Shown in pieces: positions 23,906 through 31,220 of a stretch of DNA of 37,318 bases. The stretch comes from an uncultured Alistipes sp. (GTDB lineage: Bacteria; Bacteroidota; Bacteroidia; Bacteroidales; UBA932). Location of the stretch: positions 1-37,318 of the forward strand of contig CALZHC010000012.1 in assembly GCA_945787505.1 (NCBI GenBank). Reading direction: 5' to 3'. The position numbers and the translations under genes are program-made. The notes under the pieces are model-generated. The model did no database searches, had not been told where the DNA came from, and saw nothing but the letters and a program-made list of their open reading frames with translations. How positions within the stretch are numbered: the first letter of the stretch is position 1; each line of letters starts with the position of its first letter.

Positions 23906-24628
23906 ATGAATTATCGTATGAACTATAAAAGAATTCTCCTAAAACTTAGTGGCGAGAGCCTCGGTGGTCCCGACGGAAAGGGAATCGACGAAAATGTCCT
24001 TTCTGTATATGCTGAAGAGGTCGCATCAGCAGTGCGTTCAGGGGTCGAGGTTGCTATCGTTGTGGGTGGCGGAAACATCTTCAGAGGACTCTCTGGTGTG
24101 GGTAAGGGTTTTGACAGAGTAAAGGGCGATCAAATGGGAATGCTTGCCACTGTTATAAACAGCATAGGCCTCTCTCTGGCTATCAAAAGTGCCGGGGTAG
24201 ATGCAGTTGTCTTTACATCCACTCCAATGAAGCCAATCGCAGAGTATTACGACAGGGACAAGGCTGTCGAGGCTATGAAGGCCGGTTCTGTGGCGATTAT
24301 TGCAGGTGGTACCGGAAATCCTTTCTTCACTACTGATTCAGCTTCTGCACTCAGGGCGTGTGAAATAGGTGCAGATGCACTGCTCAAGGGAACTCGTGTC
24401 GATGGTGTATATACCGCAGACCCCGAAAAGGATCCTACTGCAGTGAAATATTCATCCCTCTCATACGACAAAGCTCTTGCAGATGGTCTGCGTATTATGG
24501 ACAGTACAGCTTTTGCTCTGTGCAAGGATAATAATATGCCAATCGTAGTGTTCGATATGAATGGTAAGGGAAATCTCTCACGTCTTCTTTCCGGCCAGAA
24601 TATAGGAACAATCGTAAAAGGTGAATAA
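23906..24628 (+). CDS. pyrH: UMP kinase
   Basis: A 240-residue cytoplasmic amino-acid-kinase-fold enzyme that phosphorylates UMP to UDP in pyrimidine biosynthesis. Signatures are YKRILLKLSGESLGG at the N-terminus, VVGGGNIFRGL near residue 53, and TGNPFFTTDSASALRACEIGADALLKGTRVDGVYTADPEKDP near 134-175. A start at 23918 (MNYKRILLK) is an equally plausible alternative. The gene has its own promoter-like signal and is followed 22 nt later by frr, a pairing common in bacteria. Confidence 0.95.
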   Translation: MNYRMNYKRILLKLSGESLGGPDGKGIDENVLSVYAEEVASAVRSGVEVAIVVGGGNIFRGLSGVGKGFDRVKGDQMGMLATVINSIGLSLAIKSAGVDAVVFTSTPMKPIAEYYDRDKAVEAMKAGSVAIIAGGTGNPFFTTDSASALRACEIGADALLKGTRVDGVYTADPEKDPTAVKYSSLSYDKALADGLRIMDSTAFALCKDNNMPIVVFDMNGKGNLSRLLSGQNIGTIVKGE

Positions 24629-24650
24629 CAATAATTTAACAATACTTTAT

Positions 24651-25214
24651 ATGGCTGAAAATTCAAAAGATATTATCGCGGGTGCTGCAGCGAAGATGCA
24701 GGATGCGGTAGCTTTCCTCGAAGAGGATCTCAAGACCTATAGAGCAGGTAAAGCCAATCCTGCTATGTTCAACAATGTAATGGTAGACTACTATGGCAGC
24801 CCCACACCTGTTCCTCAGGTGGCAAGTATTACTGTTCCTGATGCACGTACAATCCTTATCCAGCCTTGGGAAAAGAATATGATTGCCAAGATCGAAAAAG
24901 CCATTATGGATGCCAACCTCGGTGTTACTCCTCAGAATGATGGTGTACAGATCAGAATAACCATCCCCCCTCTTACAGAAGATAGACGTAAGGATCTCGT
25001 TAAGAAGGTGAAAGCAGCTGGTGAATCTGCCAAAATCTCTATCCGTAACGCACGTCGCGATGCCAACGACCAGTTCAAGAAGGCTCAGAAAGACGGTATG
25101 CCTGAGGATGAAGCAAAGGATTCTGAAGCAGTTATCCAGAAGGATGTCGACAAATTCAATAAGAAGGTCGATGAAGTTATCGCTGCTAAGGAAAAAGAGA
25201 TCATGACTGTCTGA
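24651..25214 (+). CDS. frr: Ribosome recycling factor
   Basis: A 187-residue protein of normal RRF size that splits post-termination ribosomes with EF-G. LKTYRAGKANPAMFNNVMVDYYG near residues 29-51 and the ending with RDANDQFKKAQKDGMPEDEAKD near 133-154 are standard. The start is ATG at 24651 (MAENSKD); the GTG at 24621 upstream would add ten non-conserved residues and overlap pyrH, so I reject it. The gene is cotranscribed with pyrH. Its last 14 bases overlap the 3' end of the convergent DAHP synthase-chorismate mutase gene. Confidence 0.96.
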   Translation: MAENSKDIIAGAAAKMQDAVAFLEEDLKTYRAGKANPAMFNNVMVDYYGSPTPVPQVASITVPDARTILIQPWEKNMIAKIEKAIMDANLGVTPQNDGVQIRITIPPLTEDRRKDLVKKVKAAGESAKISIRNARRDANDQFKKAQKDGMPEDEAKDSEAVIQKDVDKFNKKVDEVIAAKEKEIMTV

Positions 25215-26256
25215 CCTGATTCTTCATTGATTCTTCGTGAATCAGTGTAAAGATCTTTTCTATAAACGATGTGTCGAGTGAGTGTTCCTTTGCGTGGACA
25301 AGCGCACTCTCAAGCACGTTGTTCCATCTTTGGGGTTGCAATACAGGCAGCCCCATTTTTCTTTTCAGACTGCCGATACTTCTTACAGCATCCATTCTTC
25401 TGGCCAGAATGTCGATTAGCGTCTCGTCAAGTGAATCGATAGTGCTTCGCAACTCTTCCGCCATCCTGTCAAAGTCTTTCTCCTTGTCTGTCGAAACCGG
25501 AATCTTCAGGTGGGATAGTATCTCGCCCAGCATTTGGGGAGTTACCTGCTGGCCGGCATCGCTAAGGGCGCGTTCGGGATCCGGGTGACACTCTACCATA
25601 AGTCCGTCAAAGCCGAAAGTAATTGCCTGCTGAGCAATCTCTTCCACCAGTCTTCTGTCTCCGCATATATGGCTCGGATCGCAAATGATTCTCATCTTCG
25701 GAAATCTCCTTCTGAGTTCAACGGGAATGTGCCACATGGGTGGATTTCTGTAGATTCCGTCTGTATAGCTGTAAAAACCCCTATGGAGTGCTGTGATATT
25801 GCTTAATCCAGAGCGTGTGAGCCTCTCGATTGCTCCGCACCAAAGTTCTATGTCGGGATTGAGGGGGTTTTTGACCATTACGGGAATGTCAGTTCCAGAG
25901 AGTGCTGATGCTATTTCGGATACCATAAACGGATTTCCGGTGGTTCTGGCTCCAATCCAAAGTATATCTATTCCCCCTTTTAATGCTGATTCTATATGTT
26001 TGGGATTTGCCACCTCTGTGGCACACTTGAGTCCGTACTTCATGGCTGCTTCTTTAAGCATCAGAACTCCGGCATCGCCTATTCCCTCAAATGAACCTGG
26101 ATGTGTTCTGGGCTTCCAGATTCCGGCACGGAGAACCTCTATCCCCAGCTTGCTTATTCCCTCCGCACACTTGAGAATTTGCTCTTCTGATTCCAAAGAG
26201 CATGGACCTGCTATTATATATGGTCTATCATTCTTCATTTTTGTCAAAAAACGCAT
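25201..26256 (-). CDS. Bifunctional DAHP synthase / chorismate mutase (AroQ type)
   Basis: A 351-residue fusion of the shikimate entry enzyme with chorismate mutase. The N-terminal about 265 residues are type I-beta DAHP synthase: IAGPCSLESEEQ, GIEVLRAGIWKPRTHPGSFEGIG and DPSHICGDRR. A C-terminal AroQ domain (about residues 268-345) begins LRSTIDSLDETLIDILARRM, with the conserved Arg and RSIGSLKRK. From established work on relatives in Porphyromonas and Prevotella, the mutase domain also mediates feedback by prephenate. No other aromatic amino-acid gene is in the window. The start could also be 26238 (MKNDRPY); 26256 is chosen because relatives carry a comparable N-terminal extension. Its 3' end overlaps frr by 14 nt. 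Confidence 0.93.
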   Translation of the reverse strand: MRFLTKMKNDRPYIIAGPCSLESEEQILKCAEGISKLGIEVLRAGIWKPRTHPGSFEGIGDAGVLMLKEAAMKYGLKCATEVANPKHIESALKGGIDILWIGARTTGNPFMVSEIASALSGTDIPVMVKNPLNPDIELWCGAIERLTRSGLSNITALHRGFYSYTDGIYRNPPMWHIPVELRRRFPKMRIICDPSHICGDRRLVEEIAQQAITFGFDGLMVECHPDPERALSDAGQQVTPQMLGEILSHLKIPVSTDKEKDFDRMAEELRSTIDSLDETLIDILARRMDAVRSIGSLKRKMGLPVLQPQRWNNVLESALVHAKEHSLDTSFIEKIFTLIHEESMKNQVRQS

Positions 26257-26267
26257 AAACTTGTGAA

Positions 26268-26298
26268 CAAAAGTATTTAAAGATTATGAAAATTACAA
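26268..26298 (-). promoter_or_regulatory. Promoter of the DAHP synthase / chorismate mutase gene
   Basis: On the minus strand TACTTTTG at 26275-26268 is the -7 box, and TTG at 26298-26296 lies 20 bp upstream as a possible -33 element. The box ends 11 nt before the 26256 start. Confidence 0.55.
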
Positions 26299-26307
26299 GC
26301 AAGGAGT

Positions 26308-26315
26308 TATCTTTG
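26308..26315 (+). promoter_or_regulatory. -7 box for the cytochrome b gene
   Basis: TATCTTTG, a full match to TAnnTTTG, ending 26 nt before the ATG at 26342. The -33 zone reads TATG (26285-26288), a weak match. It is divergent from the DAHP synthase promoter. Confidence 0.5.
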
Positions 26316-26341
26316 CCAAACAAATCAAATTTTTTAAAGAA

Positions 26342-27037
26342 ATGGCTAATATTTTTACTTCTTCTATCGGAAAGAAGGTAATCATGAGCGTTACCGGTCT
26401 GTTCCTGATACTTTTCCTTCTCTTGCACGGCACTATCAATGCTTTGTATATCTTCAATCCTGAATGGTTTGTTTCGGGTTGTGAGTTCATGGCATTGCCG
26501 ATTGTGACCATTATGGTTCCGGTTCTTGCTGCCGGATTCATTATCCACATCATCTATGCATTCTATCTCTCTTACACCAACCTGAAGGCTCGTGGAAATC
26601 AGAGATATGCAGTAGCCAATAAAAGTGCAAGCGACGGATGGGCAGCGAAAAATATGCTTGTTCTCGGTATCATCGTTCTCGGATTCCTTGCATTCCACCT
26701 TACACACTTTTGGGCTGAAATGCAGCTTAAAGAATTCATGGGTGTCGCTCATGAGGATCTTATCAGCCCTGTAACCCTTATGGAAACAACCTTCAAACCA
26801 TGGTGGGTTACCCTTCTTTATATTCTCTGGTTTGTAGCTGTATGGTTCCACCTTACACATGGTTTCTGGAGTGCTCTCCATACTTTCGGATGGAACAATA
26901 ACAAATGGATTGGAAGGCTCAAATGTATCTCCTACATCGTTGCAACCATCATTTTCGCTATCTTCGCTGCAGTTGCTATCGTTGCATTTATCCGTGCTAA
27001 CGGATTTTGCTCTTGCTGCTGTACCGGCTGCTGCTAA
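26342..27037 (+). CDS. Fumarate reductase/succinate dehydrogenase cytochrome b subunit
   Basis: A 231-residue five-helix diheme membrane anchor of the Bacteroidota/Wolinella FrdC type. It begins SSIGKKVIMSVTGLFLILFLLLHG, the standard first helix. Candidate heme-ligand histidines are H29, H69, H119 or H122, and H170 or H173. It passes electrons between menaquinol and the flavoprotein/Fe-S subunits. Those subunits (sdhA/frdA and sdhB/frdB) normally follow directly, but here a terminator comes 30 nt after the stop and pgk lies beyond. The last nine residues hold six cysteines (C223, C225-227, C230, C231), which is unusual. With five helices and a cytoplasmic N-terminus the tail would face the periplasm. 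Confidence 0.9.
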   Translation: MANIFTSSIGKKVIMSVTGLFLILFLLLHGTINALYIFNPEWFVSGCEFMALPIVTIMVPVLAAGFIIHIIYAFYLSYTNLKARGNQRYAVANKSASDGWAAKNMLVLGIIVLGFLAFHLTHFWAEMQLKEFMGVAHEDLISPVTLMETTFKPWWVTLLYILWFVAVWFHLTHGFWSALHTFGWNNNKWIGRLKCISYIVATIIFAIFAAVAIVAFIRANGFCSCCCTGCC

Positions 27038-27066
27038 TAGGAATCATTAATCCATATACATAAAAT

Positions 27067-27119
27067 AGACGGTGACTAAAAAGTCTTTATTGACTGATTA
27101 GTCACCGTCTTCTTTTATT
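27067..27119. terminator. Bidirectional terminator between the cytochrome b gene and pgk
   Basis: A perfect 13-bp stem pairs 27067-27079 (AGACGGTGACTAA) with 27098-27110. The loop holds a second 4-bp stem (AGTC 27082-27085 with GACT 27092-27095). The plus side is followed by TCTTTTATTATT, and the minus side by TATTTTAT, so both converging genes can end here. Confidence 0.88.
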
Positions 27120-27158
27120 ATTATCAACTATTCTATTTATATATAAAGAATGGTGGTT

Positions 27159-28409
27159 TTATTTGCGAATTGCTTTGATGCCGGGAAGCTCTATTCCTTC
27201 GAGATATTCGAGCATTGCACCACCTCCTGTCGATACATAGCTTACTTTGTCTGCGTATCCCATTCTGGTTACTGCTGCTACAGAGTCACCACCGCCAACG
27301 AGGGTAAATGCACCCTTTTCAGTAGCTTCAGCAAGGATTTCAGCGATTGCATCTGTTCCTTTTGCGAAGTTGGGCATCTCGAATACTCCTACCGGACCAT
27401 TCCAGAGGATGGTCTTGGAAGCCAAAAGAACCTCTTTCCATTGTTCAACTGTAGAGGGGGCAGCATCCATACCCATCCAACCGTCAGGGATAGCATTGTT
27501 CTTAACTATTTTACTGTTTGCGTTGTTGTCGAATGCATCTGCAATTACCACTTCATCCGAAAGCAGAATCTTCACGCCTTTTTCCTGAGCCTTGGCAAGA
27601 ATTCTCAAAGCGGTCTCCTGCTGGTCTTCTTCGAAGAGGGAGTCTCCGATTGAACCGCCTTGTGCTTTTCTGAAGGTGTAGACCATGCCTCCTCCGATAA
27701 TCATGTTGTCAACGCGGTCCAGAAGATGTTCGATGATACCTATCTTTGAAGATACTTTTGCACCTCCGATTATTGCTGTGAGGGGGTGCTGGGGAGCGTT
27801 GAGAACTTTGTCTATTGCATTGATCTCTCCTTCCATCACATAACCGAACATCTTGTCATTGGGGAAATATTCAGCGATAAGGGCTGTAGAGGCGTGTGCA
27901 CGGTGTGCTGTGCCGAAAGCATCGTTTATGTAGCAGTCTGCATAGCTTGCCAGTGTTTTTGTAAAGGCTTTCTGGCTCTCTTTGACAGCAGCTTTGGCAG
28001 CCTTCTTTTCCTCTTCAGAGGCATCTTCAGCAAGACCTCTGGGTTTGCCCTCTTCTTCGGCATAGAATCTGAGGTTCTCCAGAAGAAGTACGTCTCCGGG
28101 TTTGAGCGCTGCTGCCTGCTGCTGGGCTTTCTGACAGTCATCTGCGAATTGAACAGGGGTGCCCAAAAGTTCTTCCACTCGGGCAATGATGTGTCTTAGC
28201 GAGAATTTGTCAGCGGGTCCCTTGGGACGTCCCAGATGTGACATTATAATGAGTGAGCCTCCCTTTTCCAATACTTTTTTCAGAGTGGGAATGGCTGCTC
28301 TTATACGAGTGTCATCTGTTATTTCAAATGCCTCGTTCAGGGGAACATTGAAATCGACTCTGACAATAGCTCTTTTGCCTGCAAAGTCGTATGTGCTGAT
28401 GTTTTGCAT
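27159..28409 (-). CDS. pgk: Phosphoglycerate kinase
   Basis: A 416-residue glycolytic enzyme of normal length that transfers phosphate from 1,3-bisphosphoglycerate to ADP. Signatures are [10 protein letters not shown] near residue 17, [12 protein letters not shown] near 54, [14 protein letters not shown] near 108, [13 protein letters not shown] near 165, and the nucleotide-binding [13 protein letters not shown] near 373. A charged stretch ([20 protein letters not shown]) near 127-146 is typical of Bacteroidota pgk. It is monocistronic, ending at the shared terminator and starting divergently from the methyltransferase operon. Confidence 0.97.
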   Translation of the reverse strand: MQNISTYDFAGKRAIVRVDFNVPLNEAFEITDDTRIRAAIPTLKKVLEKGGSLIIMSHLGRPKGPADKFSLRHIIARVEELLGTPVQFADDCQKAQQQAAALKPGDVLLLENLRFYAEEEGKPRGLAEDASEEEKKAAKAAVKESQKAFTKTLASYADCYINDAFGTAHRAHASTALIAEYFPNDKMFGYVMEGEINAIDKVLNAPQHPLTAIIGGAKVSSKIGIIEHLLDRVDNMIIGGGMVYTFRKAQGGSIGDSLFEEDQQETALRILAKAQEKGVKILLSDEVVIADAFDNNANSKIVKNNAIPDGWMGMDAAPSTVEQWKEVLLASKTILWNGPVGVFEMPNFAKGTDAIAEILAEATEKGAFTLVGGGDSVAAVTRMGYADKVSYVSTGGGAMLEYLEGIELPGIKAIRK

Positions 28410-28447
28410 AATATTGAAAATTAAAAGTTGCGAGTAGATATTTTCTA

Positions 28448-28455
28448 CAAAAATA
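28448..28455 (-). promoter_or_regulatory. -7 box for pgk
   Basis: TATTTTTG on the minus strand matches TAnnTTTG and ends 38 nt before the pgk start. It faces the plus-strand box at 28468-28475 across 12 bp. Confidence 0.5.
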
Positions 28456-28467
28456 GTGTAAAAATCC

Positions 28468-28475
28468 TATCTTTG
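28468..28475 (+). promoter_or_regulatory. -7 box for the methyltransferase-lgt-trxB operon
   Basis: TATCTTTG, a full match to TAnnTTTG, ending 37 nt before the ATG at 28513. No clear -33 TTTG is present. It probably drives the long plus-strand run to the window edge. Confidence 0.5.
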
Positions 28476-28512
28476 TATTTAGGTTTCAAATATATAATTT
28501 AAAATTTTGAAG

Positions 28513-29421
28513 ATGATAACAGAATCTCCCTCCACCGGGTGGAAAGATTACGAACTGATAGATTCAGGAAATTTTGAAAAGCTGGAGAGATTCGGGCCGT
28601 ACATTATGATACGCCCTGAACCTAAGGCTTTGTGGGATAGGCATTTGTCCCATGATAAATGGAAGCAGATGGCGCATACTCTCTTTACTCAGGGAGCAGG
28701 TTTTTCAAAGGCAGGAAAGGAGGAGAGCGGAGTATGGAACATGCTCAAAAGGATGCCTGAGCAGTGGGTTATCTCATACGGTGATATGAAACTCCGTCTT
28801 GGTCTCACCTCTTTCAAGCATGTCGGGGTATTTCCCGAACAGGCTCCTAATTGGGATTATATTGTTACACAGGTAAACCGTCTCAAGGAGAATAACCTGA
28901 AAAAGTCGGTTACCGACCCCCCTCGTGTTCTGAATCTATTTGCATACACGGGTGCTGCTTCGCTTGCTGCTCGCATGGCAGGGGCGGATGTAACCCATCT
29001 GGACTCGGTAAAGCAGGTGATCACATGGGCTCGTGGCAATATGGAACTCTCGGGACTTGACAATATTAGATGGATTCTCGAGGATGCGATGAAATTCGTC
29101 CAAAGGCAGGTCCGCAGAGGTGTCAAGTATGATGGCATAATCCTTGATCCCCCCGCGTACGGCAGAGGTCCTGACGGGGAGAGGTGGAAACTGGATGAGT
29201 CCCTTTATGAACTTCTTAAGGGCTGTGCGGCGATTCTTTCGCCCATGAATGCTTTTATGGTTCTGAATCTCTATTCCAATGGTTATTCTGCAATGCTCGC
29301 CGATACCCTTGTAAAGTGTGCCTGTGGTGAGTCGGGGCGAAGAATTTCCGGAGAGCTGATTCTTCAGGATAACTTCGGAAGATGCCTCCCTTTAAGTGTG
29401 TTTACAAGACTTGAAAGATAA
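28513..29421 (+). CDS. Class I SAM-dependent rRNA methyltransferase-like protein (RlmI/RlmK family)
   Basis: A 302-residue methyltransferase. Motif I is NLFAYTGAASLAARMAGADV (near residue 138), followed by THLDSVKQVITWARGNMELSGL, and the catalytic-type motif ILDPPAYGRG near 213 with LYELL after it. This matches the RlmI/RlmK group of 23S rRNA methyltransferases; the PUA domain of RlmI is absent. The ATG at 28513 (MITESPS) is used because the TTG at 28507 adds only two residues. The lgt gene starts 5 nt after the stop. The exact target is not known. Confidence 0.85.
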   Translation: MITESPSTGWKDYELIDSGNFEKLERFGPYIMIRPEPKALWDRHLSHDKWKQMAHTLFTQGAGFSKAGKEESGVWNMLKRMPEQWVISYGDMKLRLGLTSFKHVGVFPEQAPNWDYIVTQVNRLKENNLKKSVTDPPRVLNLFAYTGAASLAARMAGADVTHLDSVKQVITWARGNMELSGLDNIRWILEDAMKFVQRQVRRGVKYDGIILDPPAYGRGPDGERWKLDESLYELLKGCAAILSPMNAFMVLNLYSNGYSAMLADTLVKCACGESGRRISGELILQDNFGRCLPLSVFTRLER

Positions 29422-29426
29422 TAGAT

Positions 29427-30272
29427 ATGATTGATTTGCTTTACATCAACTGGAATGTCTCTCCCGATATATTTTCTATTGGGGGGTTCAGCCTTAAATG
29501 GTATTCTCTCTTTTTTGTAGCGGGTTTCTTCCCGTTGGGTTATTGGATTATGGGCCGCTTTTTCAAACACGAAGGGTTGCCTGATAAACTGCTCGACCCT
29601 ATGCTTTATGCTCTTCTTATTGGAGCTCTCATCGGGGCCAGACTCGGGCATGTGTTTTTCTATGACTGGGCATATTTTAAGGTTCATCCTGAGGAGATCC
29701 TTATGACCTGGAAAGGGGGACTTGCATCGCATGGTGGGGCAATAGGGGTTCTGTTGGCCATGTGGTGGTATGTGTGGAAGTACGGCAGGAAATATGGATT
29801 CAACTATATCCAGATACTGGACAGGCTTATTATTCCGATCTGTTTTGCCGGAATGATGATAAGGTTCGGAAATCTTTTCAATTCAGAAATTTATGGTTAT
29901 GAAACCACTCTTCCATGGGGATTTATTTTTGAGAGGAACGGAGAGACAATGCCTAAACATCCCACCCAGCTTTACGAAGCTTTTTCATATCTGTTGATAG
30001 GTCTTCTGCTTCTGTGGATCTACTACAAAAAGCTCGACAAGGTCTACACCGGTACTATTTTCGGACTTTTCCTCGTGCTGCTCTTCGGTGTGAGATTTTT
30101 AGTTGAATTCGTGAAACAGCCTCAAGAGGCTTTTGAAGAGTCAATGATTATCAATATGGGACAGGTCCTGAGCCTTCCTTTCATAATAGCCGGAATAATA
30201 ATTATCTTCTTGAGTTACAAGAAGAAGAGTCCGGCACGCATAAAGAGTAATGTCAAACCTACAAAAAGATAA
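29427..30272 (+). CDS. lgt: Prolipoprotein diacylglyceryl transferase
   Basis: A 281-residue multi-pass inner-membrane enzyme that attaches diacylglycerol to the lipobox cysteine of lipoproteins. H102 in SHGGAIGVLL and R146 in MIRFGNLFNSEIYG correspond to the essential H103 and R143 of E. coli Lgt. GARLGHVFFYDWAYF near residue 70 is also characteristic. Lipoproteins in this window, such as the adaptor at 3383 and GldH, would be its substrates. It is the second gene of the operon; trxB follows after 20 nt. Confidence 0.95.
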   Translation: MIDLLYINWNVSPDIFSIGGFSLKWYSLFFVAGFFPLGYWIMGRFFKHEGLPDKLLDPMLYALLIGALIGARLGHVFFYDWAYFKVHPEEILMTWKGGLASHGGAIGVLLAMWWYVWKYGRKYGFNYIQILDRLIIPICFAGMMIRFGNLFNSEIYGYETTLPWGFIFERNGETMPKHPTQLYEAFSYLLIGLLLLWIYYKKLDKVYTGTIFGLFLVLLFGVRFLVEFVKQPQEAFEESMIINMGQVLSLPFIIAGIIIIFLSYKKKSPARIKSNVKPTKR

Positions 30273-30292
30273 AAAAATTGGAGACTGAAAAT

Positions 30293-31219
30293 ATGGAAAA
30301 AATTGATTTGTTGATTTTAGGAAGCGGTCCTGCAGGTTATACCGCTGCAATCTATGCTTGTAGAGCAAATATCCAGACTGTTGTTTACGAAGGACTTCAG
30401 CCGGGCGGCCAGCTTACCACAACTACTGATATTGAAAACTTCCCCGGATACCCCAATGGCATCTCCGGACAGCAGATGATGGAGGAGTTCAAGGCTCAGG
30501 CGCAGCGTTTCGGCGCTGATGTTAGATTTGGTTTTGCCACCAAAGTAGATTTCTCAGAAAGACCTTTCAAGGTGCTGATCGATGATGAAAAATGGGTGGA
30601 GGCAAATGCGGTAATCATTGCTACAGGTGCCAATGCAAAATATCTTGGCCTCGAATCTGAAGAAAAGTTCAGAGGACAGGGTGTCTCTGCCTGTGCCACA
30701 TGCGATGGCTTCTTCTATAGAAAGAAAAATGTGGCTGTAGTGGGTGGAGGTGATACAGCGTGTGAAGAGGCGTCATACCTGGCAACTCTTTGCAATAAGG
30801 TCTATATGATCGTCCGCAGAGATGTTCTGCGCGCTTCAAAGGCAATGCAGGAACGTGTTCTCAATACCCCGAATATCGAAATTCTCTGGAAACATCAAAC
30901 AAAAGAGATTGTCGGAGATGATATGGGTGTGAATGGTGCAATTCTTGTAAGGGACGGCAAGGATGAGGTCAAGATAGACATTGACGGATTTTTCCTCGCC
31001 ATAGGACACCATCCCAACTCAGATATTTTCAAAGAATGGGTGGATACTGATGCAGAGGGTTACATCATAACTCAGGGCAAGAGCTGCAGAACATCCCGTG
31101 AAGGTATTTTCGCTGCAGGTGATGTACAAGACCCTACATACCGTCAGGCAGTGAATGCAGCAGCAGCAGGATGCCGTGCCGCTATGGATGCAGAGAAATA
31201 TTTGTCAGAAAACAGATAA
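30293..31219 (+). CDS. trxB: Thioredoxin-disulfide reductase
   Basis: A 308-residue FAD/NADPH enzyme that reduces thioredoxin. FAD-binding GSGPAGYTAAIYACRA at the N-terminus, the redox pair C134/C137 in ACATCDGFFY, the NADPH motif VVGGGDTACEEASYLA near residue 149, and GIFAAGDVQDPTYRQAV near 275 are all present. The ATG at 30293 is preferred to the TTG at 30278, which would add METEN. cyuA begins 1 nt after its stop. Confidence 0.96.
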   Translation: MEKIDLLILGSGPAGYTAAIYACRANIQTVVYEGLQPGGQLTTTTDIENFPGYPNGISGQQMMEEFKAQAQRFGADVRFGFATKVDFSERPFKVLIDDEKWVEANAVIIATGANAKYLGLESEEKFRGQGVSACATCDGFFYRKKNVAVVGGGDTACEEASYLATLCNKVYMIVRRDVLRASKAMQERVLNTPNIEILWKHQTKEIVGDDMGVNGAILVRDGKDEVKIDIDGFFLAIGHHPNSDIFKEWVDTDAEGYIITQGKSCRTSREGIFAAGDVQDPTYRQAVNAAAAGCRAAMDAEKYLSENR

Positions 31220-31220
31220 T

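Noticed and set aside
24621-24650. GTG start for frr
   Set aside because: It adds ten residues with no family match and overlaps pyrH; the ATG at 24651 gives the standard length.
25228-25244. Hairpin TGATTC-TTCGT-GAATCA as a terminator for frr
   Set aside because: Only 6 bp with no immediate T-run, and it lies inside the coding region of the convergent gene.
26228-26881. 217-residue open frame opposite the cytochrome b gene
   Set aside because: It is the antisense of a clear gene, has no recognisable domain and covers both divergent promoters.
27150-27653. 167-residue Cys-rich open frame opposite pgk
   Set aside because: Antisense of the conserved pgk gene; its cysteines come from pgk codon choice on the other strand.
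31155-31220. 22-residue extension of cyuA
   Set aside because: It lies inside trxB, and the family N-terminus begins at the ATG at 31221.
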